A DNA stretch of 8,388 nucleotides from assembly GCA_030602675.1 (NCBI GenBank), contig JAUVZH010000097.1:1-8388 (forward strand), written 5' to 3'. Positions 1-5,520 of this stretch are shown piece after piece; the stretch's first letter is position 1; the number at the start of each line of letters is the position of its first letter. The notes under the pieces are model-generated. The model had not been told where the DNA came from. It searched no databases and worked only from the letters and a program-made list of their open reading frames with translations. The DNA comes from Candidatus Heimdallarchaeota archaeon. GTDB taxonomy: Archaea; Asgardarchaeota; Heimdallarchaeia; JABLTI01. Position numbers and translations under genes: made by a program.

Positions 1-1
1 C

Positions 2-1195
2 GAGGATATTCCAATCAGTAATATAGATACAGATGAAATTTTAGAAGATTTTACTCGTTATTTGGCTTATAAACCTGAAGAGATTGTTGCGCCAATTCAT
101 TTGAAGAAGCAAACAATATCAGTAATAAAGACATTATTACAGCAAGGTCACAAATTTTCATTGAAAACCATTGCTACTGAATTAAATATTGATCAATCAA
201 ATGTATCTAGGCAATTGTTGAAAATTGCTAGTAGATATAATACTGTTTGGCGAAAAGAATTAAATTGGTCAAAAATGGGATTGCATACTTATTTGGTTTT
301 AATCAAACTAACTAAAGATTCACATGAGATGTTTGAACAACTAGAAAAGAAATTGCTCTCTATACCTTATATATTTGAATTATATGAAGGTGAAAACAAT
401 AGTTTTTCATTTCTATATACTGTTTTCCATTGTCCACATACTGTTGCTGATAATCTTACTTTTGAGTTAGACTCTTATGCAAAGAATAAGCTAATATCTT
501 CCTTTGAAATTAAACCAATAATTAATCGAGTATATAATACGACATTAACTGAAGACCAATTGAAAATAAGTAAAAATAATTATCAGCAAATTATTTCAAA
601 TAAGAATTCCTTTGAAAATATTAATTTATGGAATTATAAAATGCAATTTACTGATAAATCGCTAACTTTCACTACAAAGGAAAAGAATATTCTCCATTTT
701 CTTTCGATATTACTTTCCAAATTTGTAACTGCAAAAGGATTATTTGGTGTTTGGATATCTGAGTTAACTGAGTTCTTGATTTGGAATAAAATTGATTCTA
801 CAAAAACACAAGATATTGTATCAATATTAAATAAATTAGAAAAATCTTGTTTAGAAATGAATTTACTTGATTATCGTTTAGTTATTACTCCTTCCATAGT
901 ATTTTCTCATGATATTTTGGTATTAAGGATTAAAAGTGATCCTAATGAGGTTGAGATCAAAGATCTTTTAAAGAAAACATTAATTTTCGGATCATCAATT
1001 ACGCTTCATTTTTATGATGAAATGTTTGTTTTAATTGCTGGATTAACCCATGAAAATGATTTAGCTTCTTCTTTAATTGATATATTTAGACAATCAGGTT
1101 TTATTATTGACTATTTCAAGATTAGAAGTAAAATAAGCCGATACGTTCCTTATCATACATTATATGATTACAAATCTAAAAAATGGATTATATAG
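2..1195 (+). CDS. Lrp/AsnC-like regulator with duplicated HTH-RAM modules (5' partial)
   Basis: The reading frame is open to the left edge and continues 20 codons before the first possible start, a TTG at 62 with no Shine-Dalgarno sequence, so the true start is probably outside the window. Counting from that TTG, residues 34-55 form a clear helix-turn-helix (IATELNIDQSNVSRQLLKI). Residues about 74-160 then show a beta-alpha-beta-beta-alpha-beta pattern like the RAM/ACT-type domain of Lrp regulators. A second predicted helical winged-helix-like segment (about 204-265) and a second RAM-like domain (about 285-365) follow; the two halves can be aligned by eye (TYLVLIKL against DILVLRIK, SSFEIKPIINR against DYFKIRSKISR). 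By family it should bind DNA, possibly with a small ligand or peptide held between RAM domains. The second HTH is less convincing as a DNA binder. It converges on a small peptide gene 13 bp away. Exact family and target are not recognised. Confidence 0.8.
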   Translation, partial: EDIPISNIDTDEILEDFTRYLAYKPEEIVAPIHLKKQTISVIKTLLQQGHKFSLKTIATELNIDQSNVSRQLLKIASRYNTVWRKELNWSKMGLHTYLVLIKLTKDSHEMFEQLEKKLLSIPYIFELYEGENNSFSFLYTVFHCPHTVADNLTFELDSYAKNKLISSFEIKPIINRVYNTTLTEDQLKISKNNYQQIISNKNSFENINLWNYKMQFTDKSLTFTTKEKNILHFLSILLSKFVTAKGLFGVWISELTEFLIWNKIDSTKTQDIVSILNKLEKSCLEMNLLDYRLVITPSIVFSHDILVLRIKSDPNEVEIKDLLKKTLIFGSSITLHFYDEMFVLIAGLTHENDLASSLIDIFRQSGFIIDYFKIRSKISRYVPYHTLYDYKSKKWII

Positions 1196-1199
1196 AAGT

Positions 1200-1217
1200 G
1201 GAGGATGTCTATCCTCC
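1200..1217. terminator. Hairpin between convergent genes
   Basis: A perfect 7-bp inverted repeat, GGAGGAT (1200-1206) and ATCCTCC (1211-1217) with a 4-nt loop, begins 4 bp after the stop of the left regulator. Its right arm overlaps the stop and last glycine codons of the small minus-strand peptide. It could end or stabilise transcripts from either side. No T tract follows on the plus strand, so a classical terminator is uncertain. Confidence 0.4.
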
Positions 1218-1349
1218 GCCACCAGAACCTTGGTCGCCTTGAACAACGCCACCAGGTGATACTGCATGTTTTACGCCTACTCCGCCAACAGCAAGTAGTG
1301 ATAGAATTATTATTGCCAATGTTACGATTTTAGGGGAAATCTTTTTCAT
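1209..1349 (-). CDS. Small membrane-anchored or secreted peptide with glycine-rich tail (46 aa)
   Basis: A 46-codon frame starts at an ATG and ends at TAG. The product has a basic N terminus (MKKISPK), a hydrophobic segment at about residues 8-26 with a small-residue end (LLAVGGVGV), and a short polar tail rich in glycine that ends GDQGSGGGG. This is the layout of a signal peptide or signal anchor followed by a very short exported tail. A GGAG lies 12 nt upstream of the ATG, rather far for a ribosome site. A TATA-like stretch on the minus strand (CTTTTAATACC, about 1397-1407) lies at a suitable distance. The gene converges with the regulator to its left. I recognise no family. It could be a small membrane protein, a signalling peptide or a toxin-like peptide; the sequence does not decide. 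Confidence 0.55.
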   Translation of the reverse strand: MKKISPKIVTLAIIILSLLAVGGVGVKHAVSPGGVVQGDQGSGGGG

Positions 1350-1580
1350 TTTTCATTCAGTCTCCATTTGAGATATCAAAAGTAAATTATTGTCGAAGGT
1401 ATTAAAAGAAAAAAATAGCAAAGAAAGTGCACGTAAGATGCTTTTTCTGGTTGATTTTATTCTGATTATTTAAACCTAACAATTATCGCTTTTTCTTGGT
1501 TTTTTCGACATTTTTTCCAAAACACCATTTCAATGAAATATACTTACCATACCAAGTGCCTTTATGACGAGAAAGGGGGA

Positions 1581-1590
1581 TTTTAAATAC
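1581..1590 (+). promoter_or_regulatory. TATA-like box before candidate RNA
   Basis: The stretch TTTTAAATAC follows a purine-rich GAGAAAGGGGGA that could serve as a BRE. It lies about 25-30 nt before the point where the candidate RNA would start (about 1611-1617). Confidence 0.35.
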
Positions 1591-1610
1591 CTTTTTTCAG
1601 ATAATTCTTT

Positions 1611-1802
1611 CGAAGGAAACGAGCTGGGATTTGAATTGAAAAATGGTCTCCGTTATTTCCCATACTCGTCTTCAGCCAGTCCTCCACAGTTTTGCTCTCT
1701 GTTGCGCTCAAGTTGCTGCATCCTTTTTGGGGGGACTTTCTTTTTTTCAGCTATTTTTTCACAACAATTAGTTATAACTCTCGTTTAGAATAAAGTTTTT
1801 TT
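1611..1802 (+). ncRNA. Candidate structured non-coding RNA, class unknown
   Basis: This stretch is richer in G+C than the DNA around it and has paired ends: AAACGAG (1617-1623) against CTCGTTT (1780-1786). Inside, TGGGA (1625-1629) can pair with TCCCA (1658-1662), and AGTCCTCC (1678-1685) with GGGGGACT (1730-1737). The last pairing has a G-U pair when read on the plus strand but an A-C mismatch on the minus strand, which favours a plus-strand transcript. A short ACAG/CTGT hairpin (1686-1689 with 1699-1702) nests inside. A TATA-like box lies upstream and seven Ts (1796-1802) follow the closing helix. I looked for SRP RNA, RNase P RNA, tRNA and C/D guide signatures and found none that hold up. 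A 74-codon frame across it looks non-coding. The ends are approximate. Confidence 0.35.
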
Positions 1803-2002
1803 ATTAAAATTAACCATAATGTAATATTTGATTTAGATGGTTTCTTTTAATAAATTATTTATTTGAATATGTTTTTTATTAAATTAATCATTTAGCGCTT
1901 AATCTTTTAAATTAATTATATATTTTATAAATATACTTTATAAATGACTTGGCATGACTTTAAATAGGCTCTTGAGATAGTATACTTGAAGAAAAGTCGA
2001 CC
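1803..2002. other. AT-rich intergenic stretch without gene
   Basis: About 200 bases made mostly of A and T with stop codons in all frames. I see no protein gene, tRNA or sizeable inverted repeat in it. It separates the candidate RNA from the promoter of the zinc-finger gene. Confidence 0.6.
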
Positions 2003-2013
2003 TTTAATATATA
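2002..2013 (+). promoter_or_regulatory. TATA box for the zinc-finger gene
   Basis: The sequence TTAATATATAAA preceded by GACCT is one of the best archaeal box A matches in the window. Transcription would start near 2035-2040 and give an unusually long leader of about 120 nt before the ATG at 2160. That leader contains a CAAATA/TATTTG hairpin (2097-2102 with 2110-2115) and a 25-codon upstream frame (2051-2128). Confidence 0.45.
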
Positions 2014-2159
2014 AATTGGGTTTAAAAAAAAGTTCGCTTCCTAATTATTCATGCAGTATGTGACCCACACTTTGGTTAACGGTTTCATTATATTGACAAA
2101 TACCAATCCTATTTGTATGCTTCATTGAATAAGAGGCGAGTAACTTTTGGTGAATATTA

Positions 2160-2312
2160 ATGAATGATGTAGAATCAGTCTATTCAATCAACAAAGACAT
2201 AGATAAGATCTGTGTAGAGTGTGGAAAAAAAATAGACAAACAAAACATTCTAGATCCCGACAAACCTCAATTCTGTTTTTATTGTAACAGAAAAAAAATT
2301 CAAAGATTTTAG
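2160..2312 (+). CDS. Small C4 zinc-finger protein, DksA/TraR-like spacing (50 aa)
   Basis: A 50-codon frame starts at ATG 2160, the first start after an in-frame stop, with GGTGA six bases upstream. The product has four cysteines, C18-x2-C21-x17-C39-x2-C42, with CVECGKKI at the first pair, a leucine and proline in the connecting loop, and CFYC at the second pair. This spacing and the CG-x-x-I and L-x-x-P context match the C4 zinc finger of bacterial DksA/TraR proteins. There is no room for the coiled coil through which DksA enters RNA polymerase. The basic C terminus (NRKKIQRF) suits nucleic acid or RNA polymerase contact, which is inference. It could equally be a generic archaeal zinc ribbon. 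It has its own promoter and a terminator. Confidence 0.7.
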   Translation: MNDVESVYSINKDIDKICVECGKKIDKQNILDPDKPQFCFYCNRKKIQRF

Positions 2313-2330
2313 ATCTAGAGATAGAAAGAA

Positions 2331-2369
2331 TTGATAAATCATATCAACTCTTTTTTTTTATTTTTTATT
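2331..2369 (+). terminator. Intrinsic-type terminator after zinc-finger gene
   Basis: The stem TTGATA (2331-2336) and TATCAA (2342-2347) with a 5-nt loop is followed by CTC and T9, then more T-rich sequence. It lies 18 bp after the zinc-finger stop. The T tract runs into the end of the converging Nudix gene, so the hairpin may also serve the minus strand. Confidence 0.65.
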
Positions 2370-2777
2370 TGACCAGAAAGTTTCTTTCTTTTTTAACCAT
2401 TTTTTAAAATCTTGTAGAATCTTTTTGTGATCAAATGCTAGTTCCAACTCGAGAGCTTCTGTTAAACTAAATTCACTATATTCTGCAGCATCATCTCTGG
2501 CTTCTGGATCACCATCATAACTGCATATAAAGACTACCGATATTACATGACCTCGAGGATCTCTATCAGGTTCGGAATAAACACCTAATATTTCTAATGG
2601 TTGTACAGTTACACTTAGTTCTTCTAACATCTCTCTTTTCAATGCTTTTTCTACTGTCTCCCCTTCATCTAAGCTCCCTCCTGGCAGAGACCAGTAGTTA
2701 TGGAATGTTCTCCCCGCTCTTTTTATTAGTACTATCTTGTCATTTTGATATAGGATACCATCTACTGCATATCTCAT
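2358..2777 (-). CDS. Nudix hydrolase, ADP-ribose pyrophosphatase type
   Basis: The 139-residue protein has a Nudix box at residues 34-56: G34-x5-E40-x7-R48-E49-x2-E52-E53. The residue usually Gly near its end is Ser55, a tolerated change. Glu49, Glu52 and Glu53 are the metal-binding acids of the family. The box is preceded by YWSLPGG and followed by GVYSEPDRDPRGHVISV; the proline and RDPRGH pattern after the box is typical of archaeal and bacterial ADP-ribose pyrophosphatases, which split ADP-ribose into AMP and ribose 5-phosphate. The size matches that family. The ATG at 2777 is preceded by a modest GTGAG. The gene lies 49 bp after a winged-helix regulator on the same strand, probably in one transcript. 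Activity on oxidised nucleotides is the main alternative. Confidence 0.88.
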   Translation of the reverse strand: MRYAVDGILYQNDKIVLIKRAGRTFHNYWSLPGGSLDEGETVEKALKREMLEELSVTVQPLEILGVYSEPDRDPRGHVISVVFICSYDGDPEARDDAAEYSEFSLTEALELELAFDHKKILQDFKKWLKKKETFWSNKK

Positions 2778-2826
2778 AACAAAATCTCACAATTATGTTG
2801 AATTAATAATAATAGAAGTTTATTCA

Positions 2827-3120
2827 TTAATCTGTCAGAAGTATTCTTTCTATGTCAACTAGCTTCTCAACTACTCGTTTTCCTTTCGGAGTTAACTCGT
2901 AGTATAATCTCCTAGAACCCTCAATTGAGGTTAGTTTTACTAACTCAAAACCTGTTAGGACTTCTCTCACTTTTATTAAAGTCCTGTCGTTCATTCCTAG
3001 TCTGCGTATTTTTGATCCGTACATTTTTTCTCTATTCCACAATAAAATCAGCAGCTTGAGAGTATCCTTCTGGTTATTTAGCTTGAAAATAAGCATTTCT
3101 TCTTCTGAACGTTCTGACAT
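2827..3120 (-). CDS. Winged-helix transcriptional regulator (97 aa)
   Basis: This small protein consists almost entirely of one winged-helix domain. Helices span about residues 18-30 (KDTLKLLILLWNR), 35-42 and 44-60 (recognition helix NDRTLIKVREVLTGFEL). A beta wing follows at about 63-78 (TSIEGSRRLYYELTPKG) with the LTPKG turn common in MarR, PadR and HxlR-like regulators. A C-terminal helix (KRVVEKLVDIERIL) may make the dimer contact. No ligand domain is present, so it would act as a simple dimeric repressor or activator. It lies directly upstream of the Nudix gene and may control it. It is separated from plsY by a strong terminator hairpin, so it probably has its own promoter in 3121-3180, although no clean TATA box is visible there. 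Confidence 0.8.
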   Translation of the reverse strand: MSERSEEEMLIFKLNNQKDTLKLLILLWNREKMYGSKIRRLGMNDRTLIKVREVLTGFELVKLTSIEGSRRLYYELTPKGKRVVEKLVDIERILLTD

Positions 3121-3159
3121 ATTACTTTATCATTCCATTCTCTCTTATTTCTCTTTTCC

Positions 3160-3210
3160 ATCAAAAATTAGAAATAATAATGAAAAGTCATTTGAGTATT
3201 ATGACTTTTC
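3160..3210 (-). terminator. Terminator hairpin over the plsY stop codon
   Basis: A perfect 10-bp inverted repeat, GAAAAGTCAT (3182-3191) and ATGACTTTTC (3201-3210) with a 9-nt spacer, brackets the TAA of plsY (3201-3199). On the minus strand it is followed by T-rich sequence (ATTATTATTTCTAATTTTT). This is the strongest hairpin in the window. Confidence 0.65.
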
Positions 3211-3963
3211 CTTTGCTTCTATAGCTTCTTTTTTGGTTTCAAAATCATCGCTGATTTTTTGACCTCCACCTAAAGCTGAAAAGCTCCATTCTTTGCCAGA
3301 GAAAGCATGTACAACTCCTGACCAATTTCTCTGGAGAATTGCTAACCACATGCATAATGTAAGCAATCCTTGTGTGAGAAAAACAAATCCTCCTGCAAGA
3401 ACAATGCTTCCATGAACAAAAGTCCAAGGAGGTGCCAAAGGCAAAAGGAATGCTGCTGGAATTACTAAAACTCCTGTAAGAATATTAGCAAATCTTGAGG
3501 GTAATTTAAGTCCCTGTGTTAGTAATGCTGTTGAAAGCATATAAGTCCAATATATGAGTGGATTGATATAAAGAAGAGTTCCCATTATTACCCCAAAACC
3601 TCTACCACCTTGAAACTTTAACCAGGGAGTATAATTGTGACCTAATATGCAACAAGCTGGTCCAAGAAGAACCGCAACTATATGCCAGTAAATAGAGTCA
3701 TTCATGAAATAATCTAATGAAAAAATTTGATCAATTAAAGCTATGGCTAATGTTCCTTTGCCAATGTCAGCAAAAGTAATAGTATACCCTAGTAGAGGTC
3801 CATAAGTAATCATTGCATTAAATCCACCAGGATTACCAATATTATATTCTCGTATATCCTTGCCCGTGAATAATGTACCCAGCCATACTGACCAAGGAAT
3901 TGATCCTAACAAAAACGCTCCTATACAAGCTAGAATAATCCATAAGATATTAATCCAATTCAT
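3199..3963 (-). CDS. plsY: PlsY-like glycerol-3-phosphate acyltransferase, membrane protein
   Basis: The 254-residue protein is very hydrophobic, with about six or seven membrane segments (near residues 4-32, 60-81, 92-108, 124-148, 158-176 and 183-210), and carries the three conserved PlsY regions. Region 1 is S21 and then GKDIREYNIGNPGGFN (34-49), where bacterial enzymes have D-x-R-x-x-GSGNxGxTN. Region 2 is DIGKG (66-70). Region 3 is GHNYTPWLKFQGGRGFG (108-124), where bacteria usually have F-x-GGKG. Bacterial PlsY transfers an acyl group from acyl phosphate to glycerol 3-phosphate, the first step of phosphatidic acid synthesis in the membrane. Changes at GSGN (here NIGN) and GGKG (here GGRG) leave exact substrates open. 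The length exceeds the usual 190-220 residues because of a charged C-terminal tail (about 211-254). The ATG at 3963 has GTGA seven bases upstream. Confidence 0.85.
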   Translation of the reverse strand: MNWINILWIILACIGAFLLGSIPWSVWLGTLFTGKDIREYNIGNPGGFNAMITYGPLLGYTITFADIGKGTLAIALIDQIFSLDYFMNDSIYWHIVAVLLGPACCILGHNYTPWLKFQGGRGFGVIMGTLLYINPLIYWTYMLSTALLTQGLKLPSRFANILTGVLVIPAAFLLPLAPPWTFVHGSIVLAGGFVFLTQGLLTLCMWLAILQRNWSGVVHAFSGKEWSFSALGGGQKISDDFETKKEAIEAKEKS

Positions 3964-4212
3964 CGTATCACTTCATAGTTGGAAATTGCTGTTTAGTTTT
4001 CTACTCAATTCTTTAACAAATTTTGATTGATTAACCTTTCCCCATTAATAGCCTTCTAATGATAGTTAAATTATGAACTTTAACTAAGTAACCTATCGTC
4101 TCTCCTCTCTCAAGTTATCTAGTAAAAAAATCAGCATATCGCATATCGTAAGAAAAGCGTCGTATATCATGAGACATAAGAAATAATACTTTTCAAATTA
4201 ATACCTCAACCG

Positions 4213-4224
4213 TTTTATTTATAT
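4213..4224 (+). promoter_or_regulatory. Probable actin TATA box
   Basis: TTTTATTTATAT preceded by CAACCG (BRE position) would start transcription near 4245-4250 and leave a leader of about 55 nt. A second AT-rich candidate, GTTATATTTTTTATAAC (4254-4270), lies closer to the gene. Confidence 0.45.
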
Positions 4225-4253
4225 TCCCAAATCAATAACAATAGAATACAAAA

Positions 4254-4270
4254 GTTATATTTTTTATAAC
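4254..4270. repeat. Inverted repeat in actin promoter region
   Basis: GTTATA (4254-4259) and TATAAC (4265-4270) are perfect inverted arms around five Ts. The element could be a second TATA box or an operator for a dimeric regulator; this is inference from symmetry and position only. Confidence 0.5.
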
Positions 4271-4282
4271 TAAAGATAAAGT

Positions 4283-4295
4283 CCCTCGAGGGGAA
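4283..4295 (+). promoter_or_regulatory. Actin ribosome-binding site within a palindrome
   Basis: The perfect 10-bp palindrome CCCTCGAGGG (4283-4292) overlaps a strong Shine-Dalgarno GAGGGGAAG that ends eight bases before the actin ATG. In RNA the palindrome is too tight for a stable hairpin on its own, so it is more likely a DNA site or chance, but pairing would mask the ribosome site. Confidence 0.5.
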
Positions 4296-4303
4296 GTAAC
4301 AAA

Positions 4304-5443
4304 ATGTCCGAAGAAATATTACAGGAGAAAGCGTTAGTAATTGACAACGGCACAGGACTATCAAAAAATGGTTATGCCGGAGAAGATCAACCACGAAGCG
4401 TCTTTCCAACACTAATAGGGTATCCAAAATACCAATCAATAATGACAGACGTTGAGCACTACGTACGAGAGTACTATATCGGCGAAGAGGCATTGAACCT
4501 CCGCGGTGTCTTAAAATTACTCTATCCCATTGAGCACGGCACAGTTGAAGACTGGGACGCAATGGAGAGAATCTGGCACTTTACTTTCTACAATGACTTA
4601 CGTGAGAATCCAAATGAACATCCTATTCTCTTAACTGAAGCTCCATTAAATCCTGAGCACAACCGAGAGAAGATGGCCGAAATCATGTTTGAGACTTTTG
4701 ATGTCCCAGCCATGTATGTTTCTATGCAAGCAGTACTTTCACTTTACGCCAGCGGTAGAACAACTGGTTTAGTTGTAGACTCTGGTGATGGTGTTACCCA
4801 CATTGTTCCTATCTACGAAGGTTTCGCTTTAACCCATGCAATTGACCGAATTGACTTAGCAGGCAGAGATATTACCAATTACTTTAGAAGACTTCTACGA
4901 CAAAAAGGCTATTCACTAACTAGCAGTGCTGAACTCGAAATAGTGCGTGATATTAAGGAGAAATTATGTTATGTTGCTTTAGATCCTGAAAAGGAACTTC
5001 AATTAGCTGAGAAAGTTTCTGGTATGGAAAAGACCTACCAAATGCCTGACGGCAATGTCTTAACCATTGGAACCGAACGATTCCTTGCTCCAGAAGTATT
5101 CTTCCAACCACAACAGATTGGTAAAGAAGCCATGGCTATTGATGATGCCATCTTCCAATCAATCAATAAGTGTGATGTTGATTTGAGAAGAGAACTCTAC
5201 CAGAACATCGTTCTTTCTGGTGGTTCCACCATGTTTAGTGGTCTCAAAGAAAGGCTTCACAAAGAATTAACTGAACAAGTTCCTGAAGGAATTGAAGTTA
5301 AAATAATTGCTCCACCCGAGCGTAGATATTCTGTCTGGATTGGCGGTTCAATCCTTTCATCCTTAAAGACCTTCCAAAAGATGTGGGTCACTAAGAAAGA
5401 ATACAAAGACCTCGGTCCAAGCTCTGTTTTGCGATGCTTCTAA
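4304..5443 (+). CDS. Asgard actin (lokiactin-type), eukaryote-like
   Basis: The 379-residue protein is very close to eukaryotic actin in length and sequence. Phosphate loop 1 is DNGTGLSKNG (14-23) with Lys21; phosphate loop 2 is DSGDGVTH (159-166) with Asp159 and His166 (actin Asp154, His161). Gln142 matches catalytic Gln137, and His78 in YPIEHG matches the methylated His73. K218-E219 and SGGSTMFSG (305-313) complete the nucleotide pocket. PPERRYSVWIGGSIL (337-351) and the final RCF match the actin C terminus, which is one residue shorter. The DNase I-binding loop (about 42-60) is two residues longer and differs in sequence, so filament contacts there should differ. By family it binds ATP and forms filaments. 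A strong ribosome site, a promoter and G+C-richer codons than the neighbours suggest high expression. Confidence 0.97.
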   Translation: MSEEILQEKALVIDNGTGLSKNGYAGEDQPRSVFPTLIGYPKYQSIMTDVEHYVREYYIGEEALNLRGVLKLLYPIEHGTVEDWDAMERIWHFTFYNDLRENPNEHPILLTEAPLNPEHNREKMAEIMFETFDVPAMYVSMQAVLSLYASGRTTGLVVDSGDGVTHIVPIYEGFALTHAIDRIDLAGRDITNYFRRLLRQKGYSLTSSAELEIVRDIKEKLCYVALDPEKELQLAEKVSGMEKTYQMPDGNVLTIGTERFLAPEVFFQPQQIGKEAMAIDDAIFQSINKCDVDLRRELYQNIVLSGGSTMFSGLKERLHKELTEQVPEGIEVKIIAPPERRYSVWIGGSILSSLKTFQKMWVTKKEYKDLGPSSVLRCF

Positions 5444-5485
5444 GCATCCTTCCCTTTCTTTATTTTTTAAAAAAGCGGATGGGTC

Positions 5486-5520
5486 GAAGAAGTATCACAA
5501 CTTCTTTTTCTTATTTTTCT
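5486..5520 (+). terminator. Terminator between actin and converging gene
   Basis: GAAGAAGT (5486-5493) pairs with ACTTCTTT (5500-5507; the outermost pair is G-U) around a 6-nt loop, followed by TTCTTATTTTTCTTT. A T-rich run (5453-5468) lies directly after the actin stop inside a weaker CATCC/GGATG stem (5445-5449 with 5477-5481), so there may be two stops in a row. On the minus strand the same stem is followed by CTTTTTT, which would serve the converging gene. Confidence 0.6.

Larger units (their letters stand above)
3964..4303. other. Divergent control region between plsY and actin
   Basis: The 340 bases between the two divergent starts contain no convincing gene. Visible elements are a tandem heptamer GCATATC (4134-4147) followed by a related CGTATATC (4161-4168), a pyrimidine run near 4098-4110, a TATA-like box at 4213-4224, an inverted repeat at 4254-4270, and a palindrome over the actin ribosome site. 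The plsY promoter must lie in 3970-4080, but no box there stands out. Confidence 0.5.

Noticed and set aside
1620..1640. TTCAAATCC on the minus strand, like a tRNA T loop
   Set aside because: The bases on either side do not form a 5-bp T stem and no anticodon or acceptor arms can be placed.
1640..1740. GAAAGTCC on the minus strand, like the RNase P RNA core
   Set aside because: The preceding GAG and the other conserved regions of RNase P RNA are missing.
1564..1788. 74-codon plus-strand frame in the intergenic region
   Set aside because: It has no ribosome site, its ATG lies before the TATA-like box, its composition is odd (runs of S, C and F), and it overlaps a region better explained as a structured RNA.
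2051..2128. 25-codon frame in the zinc-finger leader, as an independent gene
   Set aside because: It has no ribosome site and no recognisable product; kept only as a possible upstream frame.
2597..2779. 60-codon plus-strand frame opposite the Nudix gene
   Set aside because: It is antisense to an intact Nudix box and its leucine-rich product is typical of a shadow frame.
3056..3262. 68-codon plus-strand frame opposite the winged-helix and plsY ends
   Set aside because: It overlaps two well supported genes and a terminator, and its product shows no features.
4215..4562. 115-codon minus-strand frame over the actin start
   Set aside because: It is the shadow of the actin gene, whose protein match is unambiguous; the arginine- and leucine-rich product has no family features.
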